Source: Sergeia podlipaevii (Eukaryota; Euglenozoa; Kinetoplastea; Trypanosomatida; Trypanosomatidae). From it: 27,406 bases of DNA. A program made the translations under genes and the position numbers. The notes beneath the pieces are model-generated. The model was not told the origin of the DNA. It did not search any database and saw nothing but the letters and a program-made list of their open reading frames with translations. The stretch's first letter is position 1; every line of letters begins with the position of its first letter. Where the stretch lies: assembly GCA_030849805.1 (NCBI GenBank), contig JASANZ010001959.1, positions 1-27,406 of the forward strand, given 5' to 3'. Positions 7,245 to 16,578 of this stretch are shown one piece after another.

Positions 7245-10019
7245 ATGGGTGAACTAGCTGCAACCTCGAAGTACAATTTAGATCCAGTAGTCACGGTGTT
7301 ATCAGATGTTGCAGCACGGGTGGATGCCGCGTGGATGCGTACTGGAGTATGTGAGCGTGATCGTCAATGCAAATGGGAAGCGTTTATCGAGGCGTCGTTG
7401 CTTCCATTATTGCGTGATTTTCTCACACTGAGTGAGACTGAAGAACGGAATATTTCGTTGGAAAATGATCGCTTACTACGTGAACTGATATATTTTTGCT
7501 CGTGTCTCAAAGAAAGCCCGCAAATCCCCGAATTATCACATTGCTTGGATATTTTTTCACAGAAATATGATGCAGAGCAATTATATGTTCAGTGCCCTGA
7601 AGATGGCGATTCCACAGTCACCATAAAGAATCATGTTTCCTCTGGTGACGACGATAATGCGTCGGCAAACTCTGCCTTCATTCCTTCGTTTATGCACTGG
7701 ACACTTGAGCAGCAACAGAGCCAAGACATGAAACAGCCGTTTGGCACTGTTGAGAGCAATACAAACGTGGTGCGGCAACTTACTTCTCGCATGACACACT
7801 CAGAAATTCAAACGAGACTACAGGCAGAATGCGAACGTTTGAATATGCTTGCAGAAAATCGCCTTTTTTTGTTGCGCTTGCTCTACAAACAGCGCATGCT
7901 TCTTCAGTATAGTGCCGCTGAGCAGACTGTGATTCGCAAGCAATATGCGGAAAAATATGTTGATACATACTTTTATCTGCCCAACTCTTCGTCTATTCAA
8001 AAAAGCGGAGAGTCTATATTTGATGGTTCTTATCATTCTGCGCTTTCCTCCATGAAATCTTCTATTCATGGTATCTCCAGCATAGAAAACAATGAACAGA
8101 AAAGCAATGGAACAGCAGACAGTGTTGCCTTTCACCAGCAGAATGGAACTAAAGGAATCTTCAAAGATAACGCGAGCAACAATGATCAAAAAGGTAACAG
8201 GGTCAACTATTTCTCCGAGAATAGAAAAGACGAAGAGGAGCTTCATCTATTGATTGCTGCCCCAAGTTTTTATGATAATAGTAAGTCTAGTCTTTGCCTA
8301 CAACCTCGTTGCACAACTATCGGGAGCCCTCAGCACGATAGGGGGTACCTGTCATGCGACAAGGCAGACACCACACAGGAGCGTGGCACTGCTTTAGAAC
8401 TAGATGCAGCTGATTGCCATCATGTGCCATCGCAACGCGACACAATATTTGATGTTGACACAAATGAAGTTGATAAGTTTGGTAAGCGGCAAGATTTATC
8501 TATGAATCGTATTCAAACAGAAGCAGATGATATTATTCAACGAATAAACGCCGAAAATGCACGTATGGCAAAGGAAGTAGAGTGTGAGCTGGATTGCTTG
8601 CGCGTGCTATATTTAGAATTTATTCGAAATAAAGATTGCTTATCAGGAGATAGTAAGTCTTTACTTCTCTCATCACAATTACCATTTTCGCTACAAGAAA
8701 TCGAGTCTCGTGTCTCCATGCTTTGTACCGATTTCGACAGAGCAAAGGCAGCTATTTCCAACAGTGAGAGACAATCTATGTTGGTATCCAGTACTCGTCC
8801 GACAATTTCATCACACCCTACATCATCATCATCAAGATGTCACACCACTCCACCAGTATCCGATTTGGTGATTGCTGACTCAAAAAGTTATCTTCCCCTC
8901 TCAGTGCGGCGGACGCTTACTGCACTATCATTTGCGCCGATACTTGCGTACGTTGTCAATGCAAGAGAGCAGCTGCAGCAATGTATTGCCTTACACTATG
9001 CGCAATCCCTAATGGATATAACTACACGGCTGAAGGATGGCTATCAATGCTATTATACTGTCACTCGAGACACTCATTTTGCTGCTGTTGCCGAAGATAT
9101 ATTGTCAGAATGCAACAACGTGGAAAGTAAAGAGGGTAATATGCCAAAGTTCAGTGGCGCAGCAGGATGCTTTGAAAGTTTTTGTGCTCACGTCAAGGTT
9201 CTCTCAGAAACTCTGCAGCGTCAGCAGCACCATATTTCTGATCTTGAGGCAAGGCTACAAATTCTTGCTCAGGTACCCCCGCTTTTAGAGCAGCGTGCAC
9301 ATATTATTGAAGAAGAACGGGCTATGAAAGATGGTGCGCGTGAGCGGCTTATGAGTCGAAAGGTAAACATGGCCAAACAACTACTTCATGAAGAAGCAGT
9401 GAGAAAACGTGTGGCAAAGGAATTACCTCTCATAAAAGCAGCACTAAGAGAGGTAAATAATACATGGAAATCACTTCCTCGGTTACAAGTAGGGGACAAT
9501 TGCATGAACACCAAATTGTGTGTGAATGGCGTGGACGTGGAGTCGCTCCTGCAAGAGGAAGGGCAATGTGGCAACCCAATTAATCCTGGTCGTTGCACGT
9601 CACCGTTCCGCTCAGAGAAAGGCCGGTCACGTCCAATTACTGTTTCTCCTCCACCGGCAACGCGGTTTGCAGACACTCACGCGCGAACAAAATTTCGGCA
9701 AGGGCAGATATCATGTACTTCACTTTCTCGCTCTCCACCACCACAATCTGACGGGAACAAAACACCTTCACAAGCAACGAAAGCAAAACCCTATGCATTA
9801 CATACGCTGTCGCAACAACGCATAAATCAGCCTATTGTCCCCTCAGCGCACACCACTGAGGCGATGAAGCAGGTGGAAGCCGGATTATCCTCAAGAAGAA
9901 GGACTCGAAGTCCTTCCGTTTTTGAGCGACTGGCTAGTCCCTCACCTTCACAGCACAGCAAACGGCCACGGCCAGACCACATTGGCAACGCATCAAAGAA
10001 ATATGCAAAAAAAGAATGA
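7245..10019 (+). CDS. MAP65/ASE1/PRC1-like microtubule-associated protein (putative)
   Basis: A 924-residue, mostly helical protein. The open frame extends to a TTG at 7173, but 7245 is the first ATG. The family cross-links antiparallel microtubules at the spindle midzone and in interphase arrays. Support is pattern-based. An N-terminal helix with Trp30 and Gly34 followed by ERDRQ resembles the family opening (W, I/G, then E-R). Coiled coils lie at about 186-240, 420-460 and 650-745. The segment LLHEEAVRKRVAKELP (713-728) leads to a Trp at 741 and then VNGVDVESLL (760-769), matching the LL-x-E, R, LP, W and F/Y-x-G order at the end of the family's spectrin-like region. The C-terminus is basic and Ser/Pro-rich, as in microtubule-binding tails of this family. 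Ser/Asn-rich linkers at about 245-420 and 500-560 make it longer than typical members. A generic coiled-coil protein is the alternative. Confidence 0.6.
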   Translation: MGELAATSKYNLDPVVTVLSDVAARVDAAWMRTGVCERDRQCKWEAFIEASLLPLLRDFLTLSETEERNISLENDRLLRELIYFCSCLKESPQIPELSHCLDIFSQKYDAEQLYVQCPEDGDSTVTIKNHVSSGDDDNASANSAFIPSFMHWTLEQQQSQDMKQPFGTVESNTNVVRQLTSRMTHSEIQTRLQAECERLNMLAENRLFLLRLLYKQRMLLQYSAAEQTVIRKQYAEKYVDTYFYLPNSSSIQKSGESIFDGSYHSALSSMKSSIHGISSIENNEQKSNGTADSVAFHQQNGTKGIFKDNASNNDQKGNRVNYFSENRKDEEELHLLIAAPSFYDNSKSSLCLQPRCTTIGSPQHDRGYLSCDKADTTQERGTALELDAADCHHVPSQRDTIFDVDTNEVDKFGKRQDLSMNRIQTEADDIIQRINAENARMAKEVECELDCLRVLYLEFIRNKDCLSGDSKSLLLSSQLPFSLQEIESRVSMLCTDFDRAKAAISNSERQSMLVSSTRPTISSHPTSSSSRCHTTPPVSDLVIADSKSYLPLSVRRTLTALSFAPILAYVVNAREQLQQCIALHYAQSLMDITTRLKDGYQCYYTVTRDTHFAAVAEDILSECNNVESKEGNMPKFSGAAGCFESFCAHVKVLSETLQRQQHHISDLEARLQILAQVPPLLEQRAHIIEEERAMKDGARERLMSRKVNMAKQLLHEEAVRKRVAKELPLIKAALREVNNTWKSLPRLQVGDNCMNTKLCVNGVDVESLLQEEGQCGNPINPGRCTSPFRSEKGRSRPITVSPPPATRFADTHARTKFRQGQISCTSLSRSPPPQSDGNKTPSQATKAKPYALHTLSQQRINQPIVPSAHTTEAMKQVEAGLSSRRRTRSPSVFERLASPSPSQHSKRPRPDHIGNASKKYAKKE

Positions 10020-10548
10020 GAACAACAAAAGAAAGGTCTTGTGCAATCTCATTTTGATAGAATAGCGGTACTTGTAATTGAACGTAGACAACAGAGACAA
10101 CAAAAATGGGTGTGTCTTGTTTGATATCTCCTACCATTGTCATTTAAGCTCTTTGGCTTCCTTTTTTTTTTTGTCGCTGATATCCTTTGTTGTTATTGAT
10201 AGACAGATCACTTTACCTAGATTGTTTTTTACTTTTTTTTGCTTCATTTGGGCAATTTCTTCTTTTCCTTTCCCCTTTAGAATCTTTTGATGATTATTAT
10301 TATTAGTTTTCATTTTCCTCTTATTGATGATACTGTTTATGCTTGAGCCGCTTTTTCTTTTCTTTTGAGGAAGAAAACGAATTCTTTTGTTGGTGGGATG
10401 TGGTGCATTTAAACGCATTAAAGACATCAATACTTTTTCATTTTTCAGAAACGGCTGTTACGCATTATCTCTATCACAGGCACACGAAAGTTCCTTTAAG
10501 GTGTGTTTTTTTGTCTCGTGTCGCATCTTTTATATATACATATATATA
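10020..10548. other. Spacer between the MAP65-like and EF-hand genes
   Basis: No gene is seen. The DNA is very T-rich on the + strand, presumably the 3' UTR of the MAP65-like gene. A short TA-rich stretch lies at about 10530-10549. Open frames on both strands here encode only Phe/Leu- or Lys/Asn-rich low-complexity peptides. Confidence 0.6.
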
Positions 10549-10590
10549 TTCTCTCCTTTTCTTCTTTTTTGTCTTATTTTTTTTTTTTAG
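10549..10590 (+). promoter_or_regulatory. Candidate trans-splice acceptor for the EF-hand gene
   Basis: An almost pure pyrimidine tract of about 40 bases (10549-10588) ends in AG at 10589-10590, one of the cleanest acceptor layouts in the window. The 5' UTR would be about 113 bases with no ATG. A second T-rich tract with AG at 10686-10687 would give a 16-base 5' UTR. Confidence 0.6.
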
Positions 10591-10703
10591 TTGATCATAC
10601 TTCGCTGTTAGACCCCATTAGAGAAAGGAGATTTAGTCTATATTCTTTCATTTTTTTGTTGTTTGCTTGTTCGTGTTGTTATCACAGAGCATCACAAAAA
10701 AAA

Positions 10704-11201
10704 ATGCCTGGATCCACTACAAGCGGCTCCTCAGTGCCCAAAGAGTGGGTAAACACGTGGAACCTCTTTGATGATCGAAAAACTGGTTTTGTGTCTCAGC
10801 TGGACTTTAAGCACATTATGCGCAGCCTTGGGAGGCGCCACACGGAAGCAGAATTCAAAGATATTCTCACTCCTTTGCCTGATCCGGTGCCGTTCCAAAC
10901 CTTTACAGAGCTCATGGCTCAGCCATATAATGGTCCCACTGAAGACGACTTGTTGACGGCGCTGCGTGCCTTTGATGGGGGCGATTCTGGCTCTCTCTCT
11001 CTTGCAGAGCTTATCACGCTGCTTACATCGCTCGGAGAAAAGATGCCCGAGACAGATGTCCGCCAGCTTCTTTCCGACGTGCGCACGGATGAAGCTGGAC
11101 GAGTACAAATCGACGAGCTCGCCAGGTTTCTCTGCACACCGGTACCCACCATGACCCCTGACATAGCAGAACTTCAGAAGCAACTAGGTCAGACTTCTTG
11201 A
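10704..11201 (+). CDS. Calmodulin / myosin-light-chain-like EF-hand protein
   Basis: A 165-residue protein with the four-EF-hand plan of calmodulin and myosin or dynein light chains. The open frame extends upstream without an ATG, so 10704 is the start, directly after eight A residues. EF1 loop is 23-34 (DDRKTGFVSQLD), with Arg at position 3 and Asp rather than Glu at position 12. EF2 (about 50-73) has lost its loop. EF3 loop 91-102 (DGGDSGSLSLAE) keeps Asp1, Ser5, Gly6 and Glu12 and is the best calcium-binding candidate. EF4 loop 127-138 (RTDEAGRVQIDE) starts with Arg and is probably inactive. The stretch LGEKMPETDVRQLL (110-123) resembles the LGE(K/R)LT-E-E-V linker of essential light chains. 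It likely binds an IQ motif or helical partner. Myosin light chain, axonemal dynein light chain and calmodulin-like protein cannot be told apart by eye. Confidence 0.8.
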   Translation: MPGSTTSGSSVPKEWVNTWNLFDDRKTGFVSQLDFKHIMRSLGRRHTEAEFKDILTPLPDPVPFQTFTELMAQPYNGPTEDDLLTALRAFDGGDSGSLSLAELITLLTSLGEKMPETDVRQLLSDVRTDEAGRVQIDELARFLCTPVPTMTPDIAELQKQLGQTS

Positions 11202-11858
11202 GAGTAGAAGCCCCTTCAAAAAAAAAAATTGTTGCTTTTGTTTGTATCGCAAAGGGGGGAGGTTGCGGCCATTTGCAGTCCCCTTCTGATACTTTGCTGA
11301 AGAAATTGATGTACAGTAGCAATGTTGTTGTTGTGACTTTTCCAAACCAAGTGACCGTGGTACTCAAGGTGAGTACAATATTTATGCGTCTGGGAGCTAT
11401 GCATATATATATAGTTGGCAAGGCATGCGCTCTTTGGGTGTGTCTTCTCGCTACGTAGTCATTATGCCACTTCCCCCCTTTTTTTCTCTTTTCACTCTCT
11501 ATAGTATTAGTGTTCCATTACGGGAGGTACACAATCTAAGAAGAGGGGGAAAATAGTCACTTGGTGGGAAAAGGAAAACAATATCATTTCCCAACCTATA
11601 GTGTGGAATTGATAGAAAAAAAAAAAAAGAAGACTCTTCTCAAATCGAACTGCCGTTGTACTTCTAGCACATTCGTCCTCTGTATATGGTACCTAGTACG
11701 TCTTTCACTTTCATCAAATCATTCATTTCTTTCATTCTCTCTCTCTCTCTTCATCTCTATGGACTGTTGTTTGGATTAGTTTTATATACTAGTCAGATAA
11801 ATTGGTATTCATTACAATTCGTTTCAATTCATTGACTATAGGAGAATTTTAATTGGCA
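11202..11858. other. Spacer between the EF-hand and HEAT-repeat genes
   Basis: No gene is supported. The sequence has T-rich and CT-rich tracts (for example 11732-11754), A-runs near 11219-11229 and 11609-11622, and a short TA tract near 11403-11412. It is presumably 3' UTR of the EF-hand gene followed by spacer. Confidence 0.6.
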
Positions 11859-11902
11859 CCTCCTTTTCTTTTTTCTCTCTCTCGTTCTCACCCCCTCTAC
11901 AG
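11859..11902 (+). promoter_or_regulatory. Candidate trans-splice acceptor for the HEAT-repeat gene
   Basis: A pyrimidine tract of about 40 bases (11859-11899) is followed by the first AG at 11901-11902. The 5' UTR of about 195 bases contains no ATG but does contain a GA-rich purine tract (about 12056-12079). A second AG after a T9 run at 11992-11993 is an alternative. Confidence 0.6.
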
Positions 11903-12097
11903 GAAAGGCTGTGTTACAGTAAGATCTATTACTTGCGTTTTTATTTCTTCTTTGTTACTGCACATTTTTGTATAAGGTGTGCTTTTTTTTTAGGAAAAGG
12001 AAAGAACTACATACGTTCAGGTCTTGCTCCATACACCACAGTGTCGGAGGACAGGCGAGAGAGGGAGAGAGAGAGAAAGGTTGTAGGCAAACTCAAA

Positions 12098-15000
12098 ATG
12101 AGTGGAAGAAGTGCTCCTCCAGCGCGGTCACCGCCGCAGGGAGAACGGTCTCTTCGTTCCATACCAGTGTCATCAGAGGCCAATGCCATCAACTTCAAGG
12201 ACACACGTGATGGGAACTCATGCTTGTCCCCTACAACCATCTCAATTGCATCCCCTGACTCCTCCTCTTCCAACACCCCGTCTTCCTTGGATAGTGGGAA
12301 CAATTGCCCCGCTTCCAACGTAAGGCGGGCGGCAAGCGCGTCGTCAGAGCGCTTAGCGAGCCCAAGCCCAGACGCTAACTATAGTGGCCTTCTTCCTGTG
12401 TTCCGTCGTGCAAGTAGCAACAGCACCTATCATCACCACAGTGGCGCCATCAGTAGTTGTGGTGCCGGCGGAAGCAACGGTCGTAGAAGCAACGATGTGG
12501 ACGCTGGTGGTGGTAGTGGCGTGGAGGATGCACCACCATCGCTGTTGCCGCCAAAACTGGACGCTGCTGCGCCACTGACAGACTCAGCGAAGGCATCGTC
12601 TAGAGCTGATCACCTCTCTATACGCTCGGCATCTTTGTACTCCTGCGAAGAAGCAAACAGTGACGAGGAGGAGGAAAATGACAGTTTAGAGGAACAACTG
12701 CGCAGTCCCCCTCGGCAGACCCTGAAGCCGATGTCGCCGCCATCCTCGCGGCAGCCAACAGGTGGCTTTTCTCCACATTCCAGCGCCTCCGCCTCCGCGT
12801 CTCCCTCAGCTGTCCCAATAGATGACACCGCCTTTGACACCTCTCCGCACGCAGGAGGAGCTACAGAAGGCTCCTTGGGGAGCAGCATCAGCATAGGTAG
12901 CGGCAGCAGCGGTGGCAATCCATCTCGCCCTCTGAACGCGGCCTTCACTCTTAGCCCACGCTCGTGCAGCGAGGGCGACGGGGGAGGGGATGCTGCAGAA
13001 TCAACTGCAGCGGCGACGGCGGCGGCCCCGACGGCGCCAATAATTGTGTTAGAGCTCGACAAGTTGAATCCAAGAGAACAGATTCTGTTTGACTTTGCCA
13101 GCATTGACGAGAGACGACAGTTTGTAACGCAGAAGGCGACGGCGGCGGCGCGGAAGATGTCTAGTGCCCGCATTATTGACAATCTGCTTCCCGCCTTGCT
13201 GGTGGCGTTCGAGTGGGATGACTACAGCGAGACATTTGATGACTGCGCCTCCGCTATTGCGCGTGCGCTTCCGGACATTATCGCGGCCATGGGTGAAGAT
13301 ATCTGCGTCGACACCGTCGCCTACTTCATGGGACTGCTGATGCAGCTGAGCTGTTGTGCGGAACCAGCTGTCCTGCGCGACGTGACGGACGCGCTGCAAC
13401 GCATCATCACTACGGCAATCGTAGACGACGAAGTTCTCGCCGTTCTCATCATGCCATTTGCGTTGTCGTTGCGCGAGTCCTTCTGGTCTACCCCACGCGC
13501 CATTGCTGTAGGCCTGCTTGGAGCTCTTGCTGCGCGGCCGGCCGTTGTGCGCGCAAGTGGGGTCAATATTGCTGATTGGTTCGCGTGGTATATTGACGGC
13601 TGCCGTGATACCTGTGCACGTGTGCGAGAGGCCGCTGTATGCGCGTTGCATCAGTGGGTCGTCGTGGCCCAGACGCATCGTATCGCCTGTGTGGAGCTGC
13701 CTTTGCCACTAGTCAGTGAGTTCATCACAGATGATCTGAGTGACACGGTTCGCTTCCTGCTTGTTGAGGATATGCTCTCCGTCGCACATCTATTGGGCCG
13801 TGAGGCGACAAGCAAGTACTTGCAAGGGACCTATGTTTCTGCATGTAGTGACCCAAGCTGGCGGGTGCGCTACGTGGCGGCTGAGCATATGGCGGAGTTT
13901 GCGAGACTTGTAGCCAACTCAGAGGACTTCCTCCGTGTCGTTCTCGCTCTGCTCGCGGAAGATGAAGAGTCAGAAATCCGCTCCGCAGTGGCGCGGCAGG
14001 TCGCCCCACTTACACATGTGCTGTCTCAGAGCGCGACAGAGCGCTATCTTGTCCCTCTCGCGCTTCACCTAGGTGAGGACCCAAATCCAAAGGTACGCGC
14101 TAGCGCAGCGACGAGTTATCCACCTCTAGTACTCCTACACAACGAACGCATTGCGGGGGCGGTGTGCAGCGGTGTGGCACGCCTGATGCAGGATCCAATA
14201 TTTTCCGTGCAGATGGGTGCCATCAACAGTCTGGGTGACATTGTCGCGGGGCTGCAGGCAAGCATCAACGCTGCCGATGTCGCTGTCGCTACTGCGGACG
14301 GCATCAAGGATGACGCCACTGCACAGCCGCGGCGGCGCCCCTCGACTCCTCTCGGACGCAGCTCCAACGTTCGTTCTGCCTATGGTTCAGAAAGTGCGAG
14401 TGATGAAGCTGGTGTGCGTGGTGAAGGCTTGCGAACCCCTGCTCCGCCACCGCCGGACGCTAGCAGTCGCTTAGACAAGCGCAGTAGTGGGACGCGACTC
14501 AAGAAGGCGACGGATGCAGCAGCAGCAACGACAGGCAGTGGCGCGGCGCTAGCAACGACTGGTTCTACGGAAGAGGGCGACACCGTCGTTCTCTCCCCTA
14601 TTGCTGTTCGTAAGCGTAGTGCCGCAGTTGTGCAGGCTCTCGTCGCCCAGCTCCAAGTCATGTTAGACGCTGGTAACTGGCGTTTGCGTAACGCCGTCGC
14701 ACACGTAGTGCGATGCTTTTCTGAGGTGTTGTCCCAGGAGCAGTACGAAGTGCTCAAGGAGATGCTTCGCAGCCTTCTCCGTGATCCTGTCAGCGAGGTG
14801 CGTGCCCAAGCAGTAGACTCGCTTGCTGCCATAGCACATGCATACGGGGCGGAGTGGGCTGCACAAACGGTGGCGCAGCTACTGCAGCATGAGTTTGCAG
14901 GCTCCAAGCAGAGCTCCTACACTCAGCGTGTGATGTCAGTGCAATGTCTGGCGGCGCTCCTGCCTGATATGCGAGGGCTACATCCTGACGATCTGCGTGG

Positions 15001-15289
15001 GCGACAGCTGATGAACATGACGACACAGCTCATGCGACAGTACGCGCGGGACGGGGTTCCGAATGTGCGCATCGCGCTTGCTCGTACACTCCCCGCGTGG
15101 CGCGAATGGATGCGTTGTTCTGTGTGGGGTAGGGAGGTGTATAATGAGAATGTGATGGTGCTCCAACACGACAGCGACATGGATGTGTCTGCAGCGGCGG
15201 TGCAGGCGAAGCTGATTGACGAGGGGGAAGTGGGGAGGAATGATGAAGAGAACTGTGTTGTGTACAAGGAAAATTCATCGCCCTTTTAA
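12098..15289 (+). CDS. HEAT-repeat protein, PP2A scaffold / PPP4R1-like
   Basis: A 1063-residue probable phosphatase scaffold or regulatory subunit. The frame is open from a TTG at 11933, but 12098 is the first ATG after the acceptor. Residues 1-318 are Ser/Pro/Gly/Ala-rich and probably disordered. HEAT repeats start near 319 (ELDKLNPREQ) and run to about 1020. Units such as DPSWRVRYVAAEHMAEF, DPNPKVRASAATSY and DPVSEVRAQAVDSLAAIA show the helix-turn-helix pattern with D-x-x-VR-x-x-A. The start of the solenoid, a double-helix repeat leading into LLPALL and ALPDII, parallels PP2A subunit A. A disordered insert at about 730-845 splits the solenoid; acidic or disordered inserts and the larger size favour PPP4R1 over the canonical A subunit of about 590 residues. 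In the family these proteins dock catalytic PP2A or PP4. Another HEAT adaptor (importin- or CLASP-like) is possible but less likely. Confidence 0.7.
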   Translation: MSGRSAPPARSPPQGERSLRSIPVSSEANAINFKDTRDGNSCLSPTTISIASPDSSSSNTPSSLDSGNNCPASNVRRAASASSERLASPSPDANYSGLLPVFRRASSNSTYHHHSGAISSCGAGGSNGRRSNDVDAGGGSGVEDAPPSLLPPKLDAAAPLTDSAKASSRADHLSIRSASLYSCEEANSDEEEENDSLEEQLRSPPRQTLKPMSPPSSRQPTGGFSPHSSASASASPSAVPIDDTAFDTSPHAGGATEGSLGSSISIGSGSSGGNPSRPLNAAFTLSPRSCSEGDGGGDAAESTAAATAAAPTAPIIVLELDKLNPREQILFDFASIDERRQFVTQKATAAARKMSSARIIDNLLPALLVAFEWDDYSETFDDCASAIARALPDIIAAMGEDICVDTVAYFMGLLMQLSCCAEPAVLRDVTDALQRIITTAIVDDEVLAVLIMPFALSLRESFWSTPRAIAVGLLGALAARPAVVRASGVNIADWFAWYIDGCRDTCARVREAAVCALHQWVVVAQTHRIACVELPLPLVSEFITDDLSDTVRFLLVEDMLSVAHLLGREATSKYLQGTYVSACSDPSWRVRYVAAEHMAEFARLVANSEDFLRVVLALLAEDEESEIRSAVARQVAPLTHVLSQSATERYLVPLALHLGEDPNPKVRASAATSYPPLVLLHNERIAGAVCSGVARLMQDPIFSVQMGAINSLGDIVAGLQASINAADVAVATADGIKDDATAQPRRRPSTPLGRSSNVRSAYGSESASDEAGVRGEGLRTPAPPPPDASSRLDKRSSGTRLKKATDAAAATTGSGAALATTGSTEEGDTVVLSPIAVRKRSAAVVQALVAQLQVMLDAGNWRLRNAVAHVVRCFSEVLSQEQYEVLKEMLRSLLRDPVSEVRAQAVDSLAAIAHAYGAEWAAQTVAQLLQHEFAGSKQSSYTQRVMSVQCLAALLPDMRGLHPDDLRGRQLMNMTTQLMRQYARDGVPNVRIALARTLPAWREWMRCSVWGREVYNENVMVLQHDSDMDVSAAAVQAKLIDEGEVGRNDEENCVVYKENSSPF

Positions 15290-15549
15290 AGAAGGGCGGA
15301 GGGGGAAGGGAGTGAGATTAGCACTGACGATGAACTGCAAAAGAAAGGAAGAAACATATATATAACCAGGTAAGTATGGAGAGATGGAGCGCACGCATAC
15401 GTGTAGAGGGGAAGTAAAAGGTCATGTATACGAGCTGTGTACTCATTTCTCATTGCTTCCGCGACTTGATGCGAATGGGAGTGTATGTACGTCCATTGAC
15501 ACATGTTGTTGTTGTTGCTTTTTAAGAGAAGGTAAGAAGGCGCTATCTA

Positions 15550-15551
<2 letters not shown>

Positions 15552-15616
<65 letters not shown>
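15552..15616 (+). repeat. Compound (TA)n(GA)n microsatellite
   Basis: About 19 uninterrupted TA units (15552-15589) pass directly into about 13 GA units ending at 15616. The tract lies in the presumed 3' UTR or spacer after the HEAT-repeat gene. Its length probably varies between alleles and is prone to sequencing error. Confidence 0.95.
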
Positions 15617-16280
15617 GTTGTGGATGCTATTGTTGCGTAACTTTTTTTTTTTTGCCTAGAGGATGCTTTACAAAAAGTTGTGAGGGCAGGGAAAAAGAGG
15701 GCAAATTGGGAAATGAATTGGGAGAAGAAGGAATTGTATTTTGTTTTTGCTGATATAAGCATTGGTACTTTGTGGGTAATTATTCTTGTTGTCCCCTCTC
15801 TTCTCCCCTCTCTCTCTCTTTTTTCTCTCTCTCCCGTTCTTCCTCCTCTGTGTCTGTTTGGTTCCTTCAATATTGTTGTGTGTATATGTGTGAAAGAGAG
15901 AGAAATTTGTGTTAGATTAGACACGAAATACCTAGAGCGCTTGCTCGTCTTCTTTTTTTTGGTTTTTTTTTATCTTGGTATGTACGTGTAGTTATATGTC
16001 TGTAGAGATGTTACCGAATACACACAAATACTTTTCCATATTTATTACTAATCTATCTTTTCTGTTTATTTATTAGTTTACGGATCGTTTTGTGCCAGCA
16101 CCTTCTTTTATTTGTTGTATGCGATGTCGCGAAATCGGAACGTAGTCAACACACACACGAACACATATGCGCGTATAGCGTAGTGGCACGCCTAGTATCT
16201 ATCTGAGAAGCTTCAACTTTTCTACATTTTCATGTGCCCTTCTTTGTGTTACTTCCCTCCCCTGCCCCTTCATTCTATTT

Positions 16281-16306
16281 TTGTTGTTGTTGTTGTTGTT
16301 GTTGTT
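16281..16306 (+). repeat. TTG trinucleotide repeat
   Basis: Eight to nine TTG units stand in spacer DNA. A related AAC run encodes poly-Asn inside the giant gene downstream (22098-22121), so this triplet class expands in both coding and non-coding DNA here. Confidence 0.9.
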
Positions 16307-16497
16307 CTCGGTCTGTCCTCTTCACAGCCGAGGCAGACACACGCAGAAAGAGAAATATTTAGAAAGAAACGTTTAGTTGTTGCTGTTTATCTTACCGTTT
16401 AGAAGAAGAGAAAGACAACAACAGCAATTTATGAGACTCGCTGCAGTAGGCTAGAGACAGACATATAGATAGATAGATATACTTTTTGATCGTCACT

Positions 16498-16578
16498 TTT
16501 TCTTTTTTCCCTTTTGTTGTTGTATTTTTTTTTTTGAATTTATTTCATTTATAATTGACTCTGCATTTGTTTGTATAG
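16498..16578 (+). promoter_or_regulatory. Candidate trans-splice acceptor for the giant NHL gene
   Basis: A pyrimidine-rich tract at 16498-16536 is followed by the first AG at 16577-16578, giving a 5' UTR of about 115 bases with no ATG. AG at 16637-16638 or 16653-16654 are alternatives. The 5' UTR ends in a GA tract (16653-16673) and a run of 12 A directly before the start codon. Confidence 0.4.

Noticed and set aside
13049..13678. 209-residue open frame on the minus strand
   Set aside because: It lies wholly inside the HEAT-repeat gene, opposite a well-supported solenoid, and its sequence shows no domain. It is a shadow of the coding strand.
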